A stretch of DNA of 64,000 nucleotides from Geosiphon pyriformis (GCA_016748015.1 JAAOMT010000003.1:1225187-1289186), one strand, 5' to 3'; shown: positions 1-9,582, numbered from the stretch's first letter. The notes: generated from the letters alone by a model not told the origin. Numbers and translations: made by a program.

Positions 1-600
1 TTCTTGCTGATTATATGTTCTAGGAATTTTAACTCAGTTTTTCCAAAGAAGCACTTCTCGGAATTGAGTTTTAATCCAGCACTACGAAGACATTCGAAGA
101 CTTATTGCAGGTGGAACAGATAGTCTTCAAATATTTCAGAGAACATGTTTGTGTCATCTAGGTAGACTACTACTGATTTCCAAAGAATTTCTTTGTATAC
201 TACATTTATCAGGCATTAAAATGTGGCAGGAGCATTACAAAGTTCAAAAAGCATTACGTTAAACTCAAAGTTTCCGTCTCAAGTGGCAAATGCTGTTTTT
301 CTTTTGTCTTTGGGATTTATTTTAACTTGCCAGTAACCACTTGCTAAATCTAATGACGAGAACCATTTTTTTTTCCCTAGATTGTCCAGAATTTTCTGGA
401 TGAGAGGAGTGGGATAACTATCTCCTCGTGTGATGCTATTTAGTTTTTGATAATTTACGCAGAATCACACTTTTCCGTTTTTCTTGGTGACCAAGACTAC
501 TGGTGAAAACCAAGAGCTTAACAATTCTTTGATTAGGCCATTATCAAGCATCCGTTGCACTTCTTGCTTAATTAGGTTATCACCAGATGGGGGTACACGA
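1..600 (-). pseudogene. Reverse transcriptase domain of Ty3-A (partial)
   Basis: The minus-strand translation shows the Ty3/gypsy RT landmarks: a FCVNYQKLN segment, SLDLASGYWQV carrying the first catalytic aspartate, and the YLDD box at 153-164, which is intact. In-frame stops interrupt it, including a TGA just before FCVNY (about 467) where the family normally has an arginine. The same TGA is present in Ty3-B. The thumb, RNase H and integrase lie beyond the window start. Confidence 0.88.
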
Positions 601-605
601 TAAGT

Positions 606-1079
606 TCATTGCTTAATTAGTTGAGCGTCTATTGTATCAATCTGATGCTTCATGATGTCGGTGCATCCGAACTCATTTTCACTGGCAAAGACATTGGCAT
701 ACTGATTCAGAAGGACTTTGAGTTGCATTTGTTGCAGGGTACTTAAATTTCCTAAATTCAATTTATTGATCTCTTCTGGTGTGAACAAGTAACTTTCTTT
801 TGGCAAATTCCATACTTGTGAGGTAATGTCACAGAATAAGAATAATTGTGCGAAATCTGGAATGAACTGGGATTTTTCAGGATTCTGACTATCTGTGGAT
901 ATAGAACTGATAAGAGTCCCTTTGGGAATTTCAATGACATCTTCTGTTGGGTTGTGAATGGGGATTTTGAAGTGTTTATGGGCTTTGGCCAGTAGGTATA
1001 GATTAGCAACATCAGCTAAGGAACAGATTTTGGGACTGGCTTTGAATAATAGGGCTTGATCTTGGATCTTTCGATTCAC
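606..1079 (-). pseudogene. dUTPase-RT connecting segment of Ty3-A
   Basis: About 157 residues between dUTPase and RT. The counterpart in Ty3-B is at 34520-34879; shared features include an AxxHxHxKIPI-like stretch, a GNVIEIP-like stretch, IPDFxQL, and a terminal segment about an asparagine and a Cys-Thr-Asp-Ile-Met motif that leads into RT. In Ty3/gypsy elements the start of RT is usually preceded by such a helical segment. I cannot assign an independent function. It is separated from the dUTPase frame by a TGA near 1094. Confidence 0.7.
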
Positions 1080-1094
1080 CTTGAGGATGTATTG

Positions 1095-1847
1095 TCAATA
1101 TAGGAGAATGGAGATGATGGTGTCGGTGTAGATAAATTCTATCTGGTTACTGTCTTCCTCCATGAAATTAACTGGTATGTTTCTTCTTCCACTTGATCCA
1201 AACCCATTGATTCCTCGGGCAGTGAGGTCTAACTCTTCTCGGATTGTTACCAGGGTTAATTGGAGTATTTTGACTAGGGGTAGGAAAATAGCTTGGGCAA
1301 TCTTTTCTTGTGATTCTATTTTGTAGGGTCTGTTCAAATTGTTTTGTAGCATCACGATGATGTTTTCCATGTAACCGGCATCAATGATTCCTCCTTTTAT
1401 GTTGATTCCTTTTTTGGCTAGACTAGATTGAAAGGCAACTTGTATCATTGTACTAACAGAAATTTCTAATGCTATCTTAAGATCTATTTTTACAAGAGAA
1501 TGTGGGGCTATAATAATGGGTGATTGTCCAGGGTATTGTAGGTTGAAACTGGCATCAGTGTCATGTACTCTTTCGGGGCAGATTCTTTCCTCATTGTTAC
1601 TGTACCATTTTAGCTCTAGTTCTTTGGATAAGTCAAGATATGTGAGATACTGTTCTGTTTCAGTATCCTCAGTTGGATCTTGAAACATGTCCTTGATAAT
1701 CAATACCTCTTCTTCGGATTCAGGTAGTTTGGTGATTAGAAACAGTATTCTTGGAAGTGAATTGAACATGAGATCACATTCATCGCAGTACTGGAAGTGA
1801 CAGGGGATCAAACAGTGATTGCATAGTTTGGTATTCAAATCGGCCAA
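1095..1847 (-). pseudogene. dUTPase domain of Ty3-A
   Basis: Trimeric-type dUTPases hydrolyse dUTP to dUMP and limit uracil incorporation during DNA synthesis. The 250-codon frame has all five family motifs in order: motif 1 near residue 98 (DASFNL), motif 2 near 140 (QSSLAKKG), motif 3 near 152-163 (GGIIDAGYMENI, catalytic Asp156 kept), motif 4 near 181 (EKIAQAIF), motif 5 near 211 (RGINGFGSSG). Motif 1 is altered: the usual DAGxDL has lost its second Asp (N here), which the Ty3-B copy retains; this fits a G-to-A change. A CxxC pair cluster (residues 9-24) lies in the first 30 residues, ahead of the domain. The location between protease and RT resembles betaretroviruses in gene order only. 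Confidence 0.9.
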
Positions 1848-2400
1848 TCTTTGCTCCTGTTCCTCACAAGTTGGGGTTAATTCCTGATATCAGTTCTAAA
1901 ATGCGTCTGGGTCATCTGTAAAGAAATCATCCTCAGGGTAGTCAGGTCCAGTATATTCGGGTGTCCAAGAGTTGTCCTTAATTTCTCATATTTCTTCGGG
2001 CATGGTGCTTTCAGCCTTGGCACTTGCCATTCTCCAGATTTCGTGGTCATCATGTGGATAACCATCTAGCCTGTTGAGTGTTCGTTTCCAAGTGTCCTCG
2101 ATGAGGGTTCCCTTTCATACTCAATCATTGATTAATATGGTGTATTGACAAGCCTCGTCACATGTTCTTCCTCTGCCAGGCACATCATTCCAGAGTCCTT
2201 CATCTGGCAGGATTTTACCACATACGAGGCACGGCATGTGGTCCCACTTGCCTTGTCGTTTTGGTCGTCCAAATCTTTTCAGTAAACAAGGTCTGCAATA
2301 GTATTTGGTGGTGGTGGGCCATTTTTTGTTGTTCCCGATACATGTGCCCATAGTAGATAATTTTTTTTTACAATTGACACATATTAGTCTTGGGAGTTAG
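1848..2400 (-). pseudogene. Cysteine-rich (putative zinc-binding) module of Ty3-A
   Basis: Between protease and dUTPase the minus strand encodes a region rich in paired cysteines. It starts near 2385 with CVNCKKKL, continues with MGTC, YYCRPC and MPCLVC, and ends with a CDEAC segment before a stop at 2121. A further CNHC...CDEC pair sits at the start of the dUTPase frame. Spacing of the pairs suggests two or three zinc ribbons or treble clefs. The same arrangement, including a conserved RPKR stretch, is found in Ty3-B (35642-36300). I recognise no named family. It is unlike the CCHC knuckle of Gag, which is present separately. Confidence 0.6.
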
Positions 2401-2672
2401 TAAAATAAGTTTCTTTGGTCCGAGGTTACATATCCTAGTGATAACAATTGGGGTTCTTCTTCGGCTCTGCCTTTTTCTTTTTCTTTCCAGGTTGATGGTG
2501 GAGGTAGTTCAGTTTAATAATCATCCACCCATGAAACCTGATAAGTCTCGATGGTTGGTGGCATTGATGTGTCTTTGAATTCAATAAGGGGTTCCTTGGT
2601 ACGTTGGTTTTTAAAGTGTCCGCACATAGCTGGGACTTGGGCATGCTGTCCGTTGAACATGAGTTGAAGTTC

Positions 2673-3302
2673 TTAGGTGTTCCAGTCGAGAGTAGCGTTG
2701 GCTTTTGACAACCAGTCATTTCCTACTAGAGCTTGATATTGAGTAGTTTCCATGATGAGTACTTTGGTAGGAATTTGGATTCCATTAATCTCAAAGGGGA
2801 AGTTGTCAATTTCTCCTATTAGGGTTTTTGTGTTTCTATCCGCTGTAATGATCTGGGCAGTAGCAGCATAGTCTACTTGGCGACCTAGTTGGTCCATGAA
2901 CTGCTTCGTAATTATGCTACCAGCTGATCCACTATCCAGAATTAATTTAATGTCTATTCCTCCGACTCTGACATCGGTGTATAGGGCCATTATTGGTTTA
3001 TCTTGATTGATAGCTGCTCTACTAAAAAGGCTATGTGTGTTCAAATTATCGATGTCAAAAAGAAATATGGCGGCTAGGATGGTGTTTTTGGTAATAGTGG
3101 CTGGTGGGATATTGTTTTTTGTTTGCTTGGAAGGTTGGGAGATTCGTTCTATATCCCCCTCTTTCACAGATGTAGATTTATCAAAACCCTGGTCTTCCAT
3201 AAGACTGAGATAGGAAGCTTGATTCGGGTATTCAGTTGGTGTTGGTCGAGATTGGGCAGGACCACGAGGGATTGATTGAGATGGTCCACTGTTGGTTTGC
3301 AC
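2673..3302 (-). pseudogene. Retropepsin-like aspartic protease of Ty3-A
   Basis: The frame encodes a single-chain retroviral-type protease that would cut the Gag-Pol polyprotein as a dimer. The active site is LILDSGSAGS, with the expected Asp-Ser-Gly intact, and the C-terminal part has a LVGNDWLSK segment typical of the Ty3/gypsy fold. An N-terminal linker contains NIPPATITKN, also found in Ty3-B, which may mark a processing boundary. A TAA (about 2675) replaces a Gln seen in Ty3-B just after the domain. Confidence 0.88.
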
Positions 3303-5100
3303 CTGATTGTTGTTGGAATTCCTCCATCCCTGATTATAGTCTATAGCTCAAGATTTGAATGGGCTGTAAGAGAAAGTTTGATAGTGAGGGATTGCTTGTG
3401 TCATTGGTGGTGGTTGATAATAATTCTGGGGCGGTGGTTGAGTATACGGGACTTGTTGTGCATATAAGAGTGGTTGATTCTGAGGTATGGAATATTGGGA
3501 TACCATGTTTTGCTAATATCTGGATTGCTGGTATGGGTTTCCTTGATTTTGGTCCATGATCTTCCTTCTGCAGTTATGGGTAATGTATTCAGATTTCTGG
3601 CAGTAGTAGCAGTTGCAGAGATCGGATCTCCAAGGTTGTTGCTATTGCTAACAGTTCTGTTGCTGTGGGTATCTGCTGTTCTTGTTATTTTCTCTCCATT
3701 GGGGTGGTTGGTAAGTTCCTGTAGTTCCGGCTAAGATCCCTCAATTTTCTGAGTTAGTTTCTCACTCAATTGGATTATCTTTGCGTCAATGTCAGAGGTT
3801 CCGTTAATGGCTAAATTAACAGCTTAGGTATGGTTCGCTTCTTGTTCTGCAGACTCAAAATTGCGAGCGAAAGTGATGGCGTCTTGTAAACTGGTCGGAT
3901 GGCGAAGTCTTACAGATCTTAGAATACTACTCCACAATCCTTTAATGAATTAATTAAGAACTTGCGCCGTGGTGTAGTAGTCCCTTTTGATAGCTAATAT
4001 TTGATGCAGAATTTAATTGAATCATCCGAAATAAGTAGTTACTGCTTCATGATCTTTTTGTTTAATTATGTTGAATTGATTCTGCAATCGGATTAACATA
4101 TTGGGATCACAGAAGTATTACAGAAATGCGAGTTTAAACTCGGTAAAGGAGGTAGGCTTCTCTGTCAGGCTCTGATAGCACGAATCGGCAGTTCCAGTCA
4201 GAAAAAATGACAGTACCTGAACTGTGTGGTCATCGTTCCAACCATTAGTAGTAATTGCTTTCTTGGCATCCACAATCCAAGAATATGCATTATCTTCTTC
4301 ACCAGAGAATTTTTCCAATTTAGCAATATCCCGGTAAGCCATGATTCAGTTAATGGGTGAGGTATTACTGGTTATGTTTAAAGAGATTGGTGTCCGCGTA
4401 TTCGAGTACTCTCTGGATGCTAATACTGGTTGCTTTCTTTTGTCACTTGAACCAATAGGTTGTAAGATAGCTGTTTCTTCCATCAGGGGAGATGCTGATT
4501 CTGCTAGGTTTTGTGCTAGTGGCTGTTCCCAAGTTGATGGGTTTCCTTTTGTTTGACCAACTGCTGAGGTAAGATTTCCAAAGAGTGATCCGTATTCTCC
4601 TAGTAATTTGGTCCAACTGTGTTGATTCCAAGGGTGTGGATTTCCAGGAGTTTGTGGTATTTCTGACTGGGTTTCTGGGGATGGGTTGAATACAATTCTA
4701 CTTTGGGGTGTCTGATGGTATGATGGAGTTGTTGGAGAGAGGACTCTTGGTTTCTTGTTGACTATGGACTTGGCTTGGGCAGTTACGGGGTTGTTGGATT
4801 CATTTTCATATTCCTCAGGGTCGGATTCCACTGGTTGTTGTACTTGAGGGAATTGTTGTGCCAAGTAATATTTAATGTCTGTATCGATTATGCACAGAGT
4901 TTTAGCGATTGCTCAGGTAGTCGTGGCTGTTGAGTATCCTAGTAAGCTTTGATGAATTTGTTCTCCAAGTCTTCTTGTATCAGTTGTGCAGCCTAACAAG
5001 CAGTCAATTTTTGCATTGATATAGTTACAAAAATCACTTTCTGTATAAGCAGTTCCTGCTGGTATTCCTAGGTCTTTTCGAAAGTATTAAAATAGTGCTT
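3303..5100 (-). pseudogene. Gag region of Ty3-A, with altered zinc knuckle
   Basis: Three broken stretches: an N-terminal Pro/Gln-rich part (ATG at 4864, stop at 4346), a capsid-like part (4118-4342, LEKFSGEEDNAYSWI..., resembling retrotransposon Gag), and a continuation with several stops down to a nucleocapsid knuckle at 3570-3611. The knuckle reads CYYCQKSEYITHNC: the CX2CX4HX4C histidine is tyrosine. Ty3-B has the intact form. Stops at about 4120, 4012, 4006 and 3823 fall at codons that are Arg, Gln or otherwise sense in Ty3-B, apart from the one near 4006, which is also a stop there. Frames above 4864 (to about 5100) still match the Gag N-terminus of Ty3-B. Confidence 0.75.
3570..3611 (-). 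other. Degenerate CCHC zinc knuckle (His to Tyr)
   Basis: Fourteen codons with the spacing CX2CX4-X-X4C, where the metal-binding His is TAC (Tyr). A single C-to-T change from CAC would explain it. Confidence 0.8.
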
Positions 5101-5189
5101 TTCCATACGAGGAGTGGTTCTTTCCTATTGTTCCAATAGTTGCCACTTTTATGTATTTTTGGAGGTGCTCTGTTTCTGTGAATTTATAA

Positions 5190-5208
5190 CCTCACAGGGA
5201 GCACCAAA
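5190..5208 (-). other. Primer-binding site of Ty3-A
   Basis: Immediately inside the 5' LTR the minus strand reads TTTGGTGCTCCCTGTGAGG. TGG starts three bases in, as expected for annealing to a tRNA 3' CCA. Ty3-B has almost the same site, with one C/T difference. Confidence 0.65.
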
Positions 5209-6301
5209 TATTACAGATAAACTTGGTGGGTATGGGAAATAGTAACGTTTGGTGCTCTCAATTATTAATGATGCATCTTCCACATAATTTTGTTGGCTTA
5301 GTCTTGATTATCAGTCTCTGAAGGTCTATTCCTGGATGTAAATTTTATCCATTGAGTTCTTTGGTTATAAGGCACAGAGTTTGTCTTTCATTGATTGCAA
5401 TGTTTTTCGTAAATGTGAGCTTTCTTTCCCAAGCTAACAAGCGCAGTCATTAGGGTCTGGCATTGTCTTTTCACTCTTCTGGTAAGCTAACAAGATAATG
5501 TTAATATCCAAAACTTAGGGGGAGCTTCCCTCTTTTGCCAGGCTATCACAAAATCTATTTCCAGACAGTTAATTTTACTATGTTGCCACTCCACAAAAAA
5601 TAAGACAGAAAAAGAAAAAAAAAGAAAAAGAAAAGAAAAGAAAAGAGAAAAAAAATAAATTAGTATTGTCAATCACCGTGATCAAGAGTGATTGGTCCAA
5701 ATTGTTAATAGGTTTGAGGTGGTTATGCTAAGAGCATCTGTTCTAGAACAGAGGTATGAGACAAGGGTTAATTCACGTAAATTCCACAAAGTTTGAGAAC
5801 ATGAATTCGTGATTCTAATTTCTTTTAATAATTGGTTTATTTTAAGAGATGAAATAGGGAAGATAATAAAAGATGAAGAGGTATGGATATTTTAATTTTT
5901 GGTCTAGAGGTTCGTATCTATTTTTTTCTTCTCTGTCCTTTCTCACTTTTACAACTACTTGCTTTTATACATTTTTTTGGTTTTACAGGATTGCTTTCAA
6001 TTGTCTCGCTATCGCTAGCTATTGCTTTGTTGTTTCTGTTATTGCTTTGTTTTTCTATGTTATCGCTAATTATCCTATGTTATAACACATTATCTGACGT
6101 TATTACATGTTATTCTGTGTTATCCTGCGTTATAACACATTATCCTATATTATTGTACGCTATTCTGTGTTATCCTGCGTTATAACACGTTATTCAACAT
6201 TATAATGCATTATCCAACATTATTGCACGTTATTCTGTGTTATGTCATGTTTTGGTCAAATTTCTTCATAACTTTAGATCAGTTTTTCTACGTGTGTAAC
6301 A
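5209..6301 (-). repeat. 5' LTR of Ty3-A (about 1.09 kb)
   Basis: Boundaries come from the terminal sequences: the inner end starts TATTACAG next to the primer-binding site and the outer end is GTAACA at 6296-6301, followed at once by LINE coding sequence. A diverged solo copy in opposite orientation lies at 41242-42246 and shares the decamer array, a purine-rich stretch and a block around TTGCCAGGCTATCACAA. The LTR contains an A/G-rich run (about 5595-5655) and a 19-unit decamer repeat. Confidence 0.82.
6061..6250. repeat. Decamer array with exact 10-bp period inside the LTR
   Basis: Nineteen consecutive 10-bp units begin with TA(T) and nearly all fit TATNNNNNNT (for example tatcctgcgt, tataacacat, tattctgtgt). 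There is no slippage of phase over 190 bp. It lies in the outer (U3) part of the LTR. Confidence 0.9.
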
Positions 6302-6996
6302 CCAACTATTCTTTTACTTGCGCTCATAAGTCTGGTGTTTGTAATGAGATCTTGGCTGAGGCATTTGCCTATTGGTCTGTTTTGGCTGGTGTTTCTGGTT
6401 CTTCTGCTTCTACCATACTATGGGTTTTATTTCAATGTTTTATCGACATTGGGCTGTACACTTTGATTTGCAAAGAGTTTGTGTTGAATGAGTAATATAA
6501 GGAGACATGTAGTGTTTTCAATGATAGGAAGGTGGCTGTTGCTCAGATTACTGACTTTGTAAGATTTGTTGTAAGATTACACCATGCTAAAATATGGTTG
6601 ATAAGATCTAATTACTGGGTGAAGATAAAGAAGGCTGGTTTGGTTCATAATGGTGGTGTTGTTTTTAGGCTTGCTCATGGGGTGTCTTCGGTTTTGTCTG
6701 ATGGTATTGTTAGGTTGCTTGGTTTGGCTGAGTCTTTTGCTGTTTGCTTTGGTCATCAAAGACCATGTGGTTTTTTTTCTGGTCTGAGTGGTAATGTGTT
6801 GGTTAATATAGGTGTGTAGTGTTGTCTTGTCTGATCTGAGTGGTAATGTGTTGGTTAATATAGGTGTGTAGTGTTGCCTTGTCTGGTCTGAGTGGCTAGC
6901 CACATGTAAAAAATACGTGAGTCATGTTTAGTTTGGGCCTTTTAATTTGGCTCTTTGTACTAGATAGTAATTGGACTTTATTTATTAAACACGTAA
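6302..6996 (+). mobile_element. LINE copy A, 3' part
   Basis: The + strand encodes the C-terminal end of the LINE polyprotein found in copies B, C and D: a stretch matching HASAWETLSGLSR-type sequence of copy D, then a KEFVLNE... block and the C-terminal ...GNVLVNIGV followed by TAG near 6817-6819. The 3' untranslated part matches copy B (CTAGATAGTAATTGGAC...) and ends in an A-rich tail near 6996. Its 5' portion was cut off by insertion of Ty3-A at 6301/6302. Confidence 0.88.
6783..6890 (+). repeat. 52-bp tandem duplication at the LINE 3' end
   Basis: The unit starting TCTGAGTGGTAATGTG at 6783 is repeated at 6835 with very few changes, and a third copy begins at 6887. It spans the end of the ORF and its TAG. 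Other LINE copies here have a single unit. Confidence 0.85.
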
Positions 6997-7529
6997 TAAA
7001 AAAAAAAATTAAATAGCAATTTTTGATTAAATAATAAGTGATAATTTGAATAATAATAATATATGCTAATTAATAATAGAAATTATAAGGTAATTTTATG
7101 CTAATTAATGACTAAAATTCTACTGGTAATAATATCTTTTATTTCTAAAAAAATAATATTAATTGTAACAAATTTGACTAATGATTATGGTGTTGTAATA
7201 AACATTAATTTTAAGCAATTAATAAACAATTATTATGAAAAAAATTTCTGTGGAAACATTTGTAAAGACTGTATAAGCTATACTTATTAACTATTATACT
7301 ATTAAGTCAATTAAAATACAATTGGTAAATTTATAGCAGAAAACAATATTATAGAATAGTTTTTTTGATTATTTTAATTGTTGATATTCTGTTTTAATTA
7401 CAATTAGTTTCTTGTAAATTATTTAATTTTATTTGTATAAGAATATTAATATTTATACTAAAAACTTTTTCTTAATATTATATATAAGTTATTTCTTAAT
7501 TCTTAATTATTATATATAAAATTTTAATT
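6997..7529. other. AT-rich spacer
   Basis: Very AT-rich sequence of TTAAT/AATAAT words. Short open frames exist but have the biased Ile/Asn/Lys composition of random AT DNA. It may be decayed LINE sequence continuous with 8415-9085, but I cannot align it. Confidence 0.5.
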
Positions 7530-8420
7530 GAATTAAACTAAACTGAACTTTGGATGTTGTTTAAGTTTGGTTTAAATTATAAGCTGAACTTAAACTGAAT
7601 CAATTTTTCAAAATAGGTTTGGTTTAAGTTTGGTATTAAACTTTTTTAACAAGTCTGAGTTTAGTTTAAGTTTGGTTCAAAGTTTATAAACTGATTCAAG
7701 TTTGATGGAATTAAAAAAATATATAATTTGTACTACTTATTTATCAATTATTATTTTGTTTAATTATTATAGTTAATTAAAAAGATATATAAAACTATAT
7801 ATATATAACAATTTTACTTTCTAACTTACCAAAATGAATTCATTGTTAATATTATCTAATGTTACCAAAGATTTAAAATTCGAAATAATGAAATTTGATA
7901 ACTCAAATAGTCCAAATATTAATATATTTGGTAAATATAGTTTTTAGAGTAAAGTATAGGACTATTTTGATAAATTTGAATGAATAAAAAAAAACAGCTA
8001 AATATATAGTCTCAAAATGTATACATAAATCATTTTTTTATGGAATTATAGACATTATTAAATTTTTATAATATCATTTAAAGACTTTTTACCAGACAAT
8101 ATATGTTATAACAAAAAATATTATAAGAAAAGACAAAATGTTTAATGTTTTTAATTATAGATACAGAAATTATTAATAAGAAAATTAAATAATAATATAG
8201 TATAATATAATGTTTTTAATAGACAAATTTGAATATATTTATGAATTTTAAACCAAATTTAAACCAAATTTGTTATATATATTTAGATTTAGTTCAAATT
8301 TAATAATTTTAAGTCTGGTTTAAGTTTAAGTTCAAAATTTTGCCAAATTTTTTGTTTAAATTTGGTTCAGTTTAGTAGTTTGATTAAACTTGAACTGAAC
8401 TAAACCAAACATCAGAATTC
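7530..8420. mobile_element. Possible non-autonomous palindromic (MITE-like) element
   Basis: Two clusters of about 170-180 bp at the ends (about 7535-7710 and 8240-8415) are built from the same words in inverted relation: GGTTTAAGTTTGG, AAACTGAAC and ACTAAACC. The centre (about 7720-8230) is plain AT-rich DNA with no coding potential. Its right edge adjoins recognisable LINE sequence (8415 on). Exact ends and target duplication could not be fixed. Confidence 0.4.
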
Positions 8421-9085
8421 TATTAGATCATGTTTTTATTTATTCAAAAAATGCTTTTATGAACTTTGAAATCTTGTTAAATTATATTAAGTTGTAAAAA
8501 ATTTTAATAAAGTATTGTTTTTTGTTAACATCTTCAATACTGTGTATTCTTTTTTTAGAAGCATCAAATATTGGTATTTATAAAGTTTTATGCAAAAAGT
8601 TTGTTTTTAAAAACTAAATTAATAAACTGGTATTAATATTTGATGATAAAAAAAAGATTGTATTAATAATGGCTAATTTTATCTGTTATTTAACTAAGAA
8701 AGATTATTGTAAGTTGTAAAATATTAGGTCAAAATACAGAATTAATATATAAAAAAGTGATTTAATTGTCAATAAAGAAGTATTGTTTAAGTTGTATAAT
8801 GATTTATCTGGTTTTTTGTTAATGAAAATAGTTTATTTGCTTAATATTATTGAATTTTTTGCTGTTAGTTTTGAATTGTGTAAAGTTTGCTTGTTTTTTT
8901 AGAGTTGAATAATAATTTAGAGATTAGTATAAATGTATAATATAATTTTAATTAGCTTAAGTGACTAGTTATGTGTAGTAAGTACATGAGTCATATTTAG
9001 TTTGAATTACTTAATTTGTTTTTGTATATTAGATAGTAATTGGGCTGTACTCATTAATAATAATAATAAAAATAAATAAATATTT
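8415..9085 (+). pseudogene. Extremely AT-decayed LINE copy (3' part)
   Basis: Although it looks like AT desert, the + strand still aligns with the LINE C-terminus. LDHVFIYSKNA matches SDHVFSCPQDA of copy D, LCKKFVFKN matches LCKGFVFDE, FAVSFELCKVCLFF matches FGVSFEFRKFCPFF. The 3' UTR block (TAGATAGTAATTGGGCTGTACTCATT) and a (TAA)n tail end it near 9085. Most differences from copy D replace G/C by A/T, and stops are frequent. Confidence 0.75.
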
Positions 9086-9251
9086 AAAATTAAAATTCTT
9101 AATAATAATAATAATTAACTGGCTTAACAATGCAATTTATAGTTAATAAAATTAAGCTGTATAAAAATAGTTAATAATTAAACTACATTTGTAAGATTAT
9201 AAAAAGCATTAAAAATAACAATTAATTATATAATAATATAAAAACTAAAAA

Positions 9252-9455
9252 TTAAAAAGCAGCCCCTGAAAGTCTGATAATATATTTTTCAAAATAACCC
9301 CTGTTTTGTTTTGTAAGGCTATTAGTGTGGCTTACCACAGGTTGATCGTGGATTACGAACAGAGTAATTGCTTCTCGAACTTGCGCGAATTTATAATTGC
9401 ACTCTTCATATCGTGTTAGTTCATCCTTTTGAAAGCCGACGAAAGCGTAAAACAT
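9252..9455 (-). CDS. Hypothetical short ORF (possible first exon)
   Basis: A 67-codon frame with an ATG at 9455, 127 bp from and divergent to the RING gene start. Its first about 41 codons have a balanced composition, unlike desert ORFs, and are followed by a good donor (GTG|GTAAGC near 9330). The remainder is AT-rich. I do not recognise it. It could be the surviving first exon of a broken gene, or chance. Confidence 0.25.
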   Translation of the reverse strand: MFYAFVGFQKDELTRYEECNYKFAQVREAITLFVIHDQPVVSHTNSLTKQNRGYFEKYIIRLSGAAF

Positions 9456-9582
9456 TTTAATTTTATAAGGTTGTATTATCAGTTTTTTACTACCTCCAAC
9501 CCTTATTTAGGGTCTGTCTCTACCCAAACCTCCGGTTGACATTTTTTAAGCAGTCATTTTTATCGAAGAAAACTTCGTCGCA

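Larger units (their letters stand above)
1..6301 (-). mobile_element. Ty3/gypsy-type LTR retrotransposon 'Ty3-A' (partial, decayed, dUTPase-bearing)
   Basis: Read on the minus strand from 6301 down, it has a 5' LTR (5209-6301), a primer-binding site, Gag with a capsid-like region and zinc knuckle, an aspartic protease, a cysteine-rich region, a dUTPase, a connecting segment and part of the reverse transcriptase, which runs off the window at base 1. RNase H, integrase and the 3' LTR lie outside. The order matches Ty3-B further on, but the nucleotide sequence is clearly diverged, so these are two families. Several in-frame stops show it is not autonomous. It is inserted in a LINE copy of opposite orientation that resumes at 6302. 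Confidence 0.9.

Noticed and set aside
3007-3734. Plus-strand hydrophobic frames over Ty3-A Gag and protease.
   Set aside because: Antisense of Gln/Asn/Pro-rich Gag coding sequence gives Leu/Val-rich shadows; no independent evidence.
6060-6250. The decamer array as a CRISPR array or protein-coding repeat.
   Set aside because: Units are 10 bp with no spacers, the host is eukaryotic, and it lies wholly in an LTR; the frame through it is coincidental.
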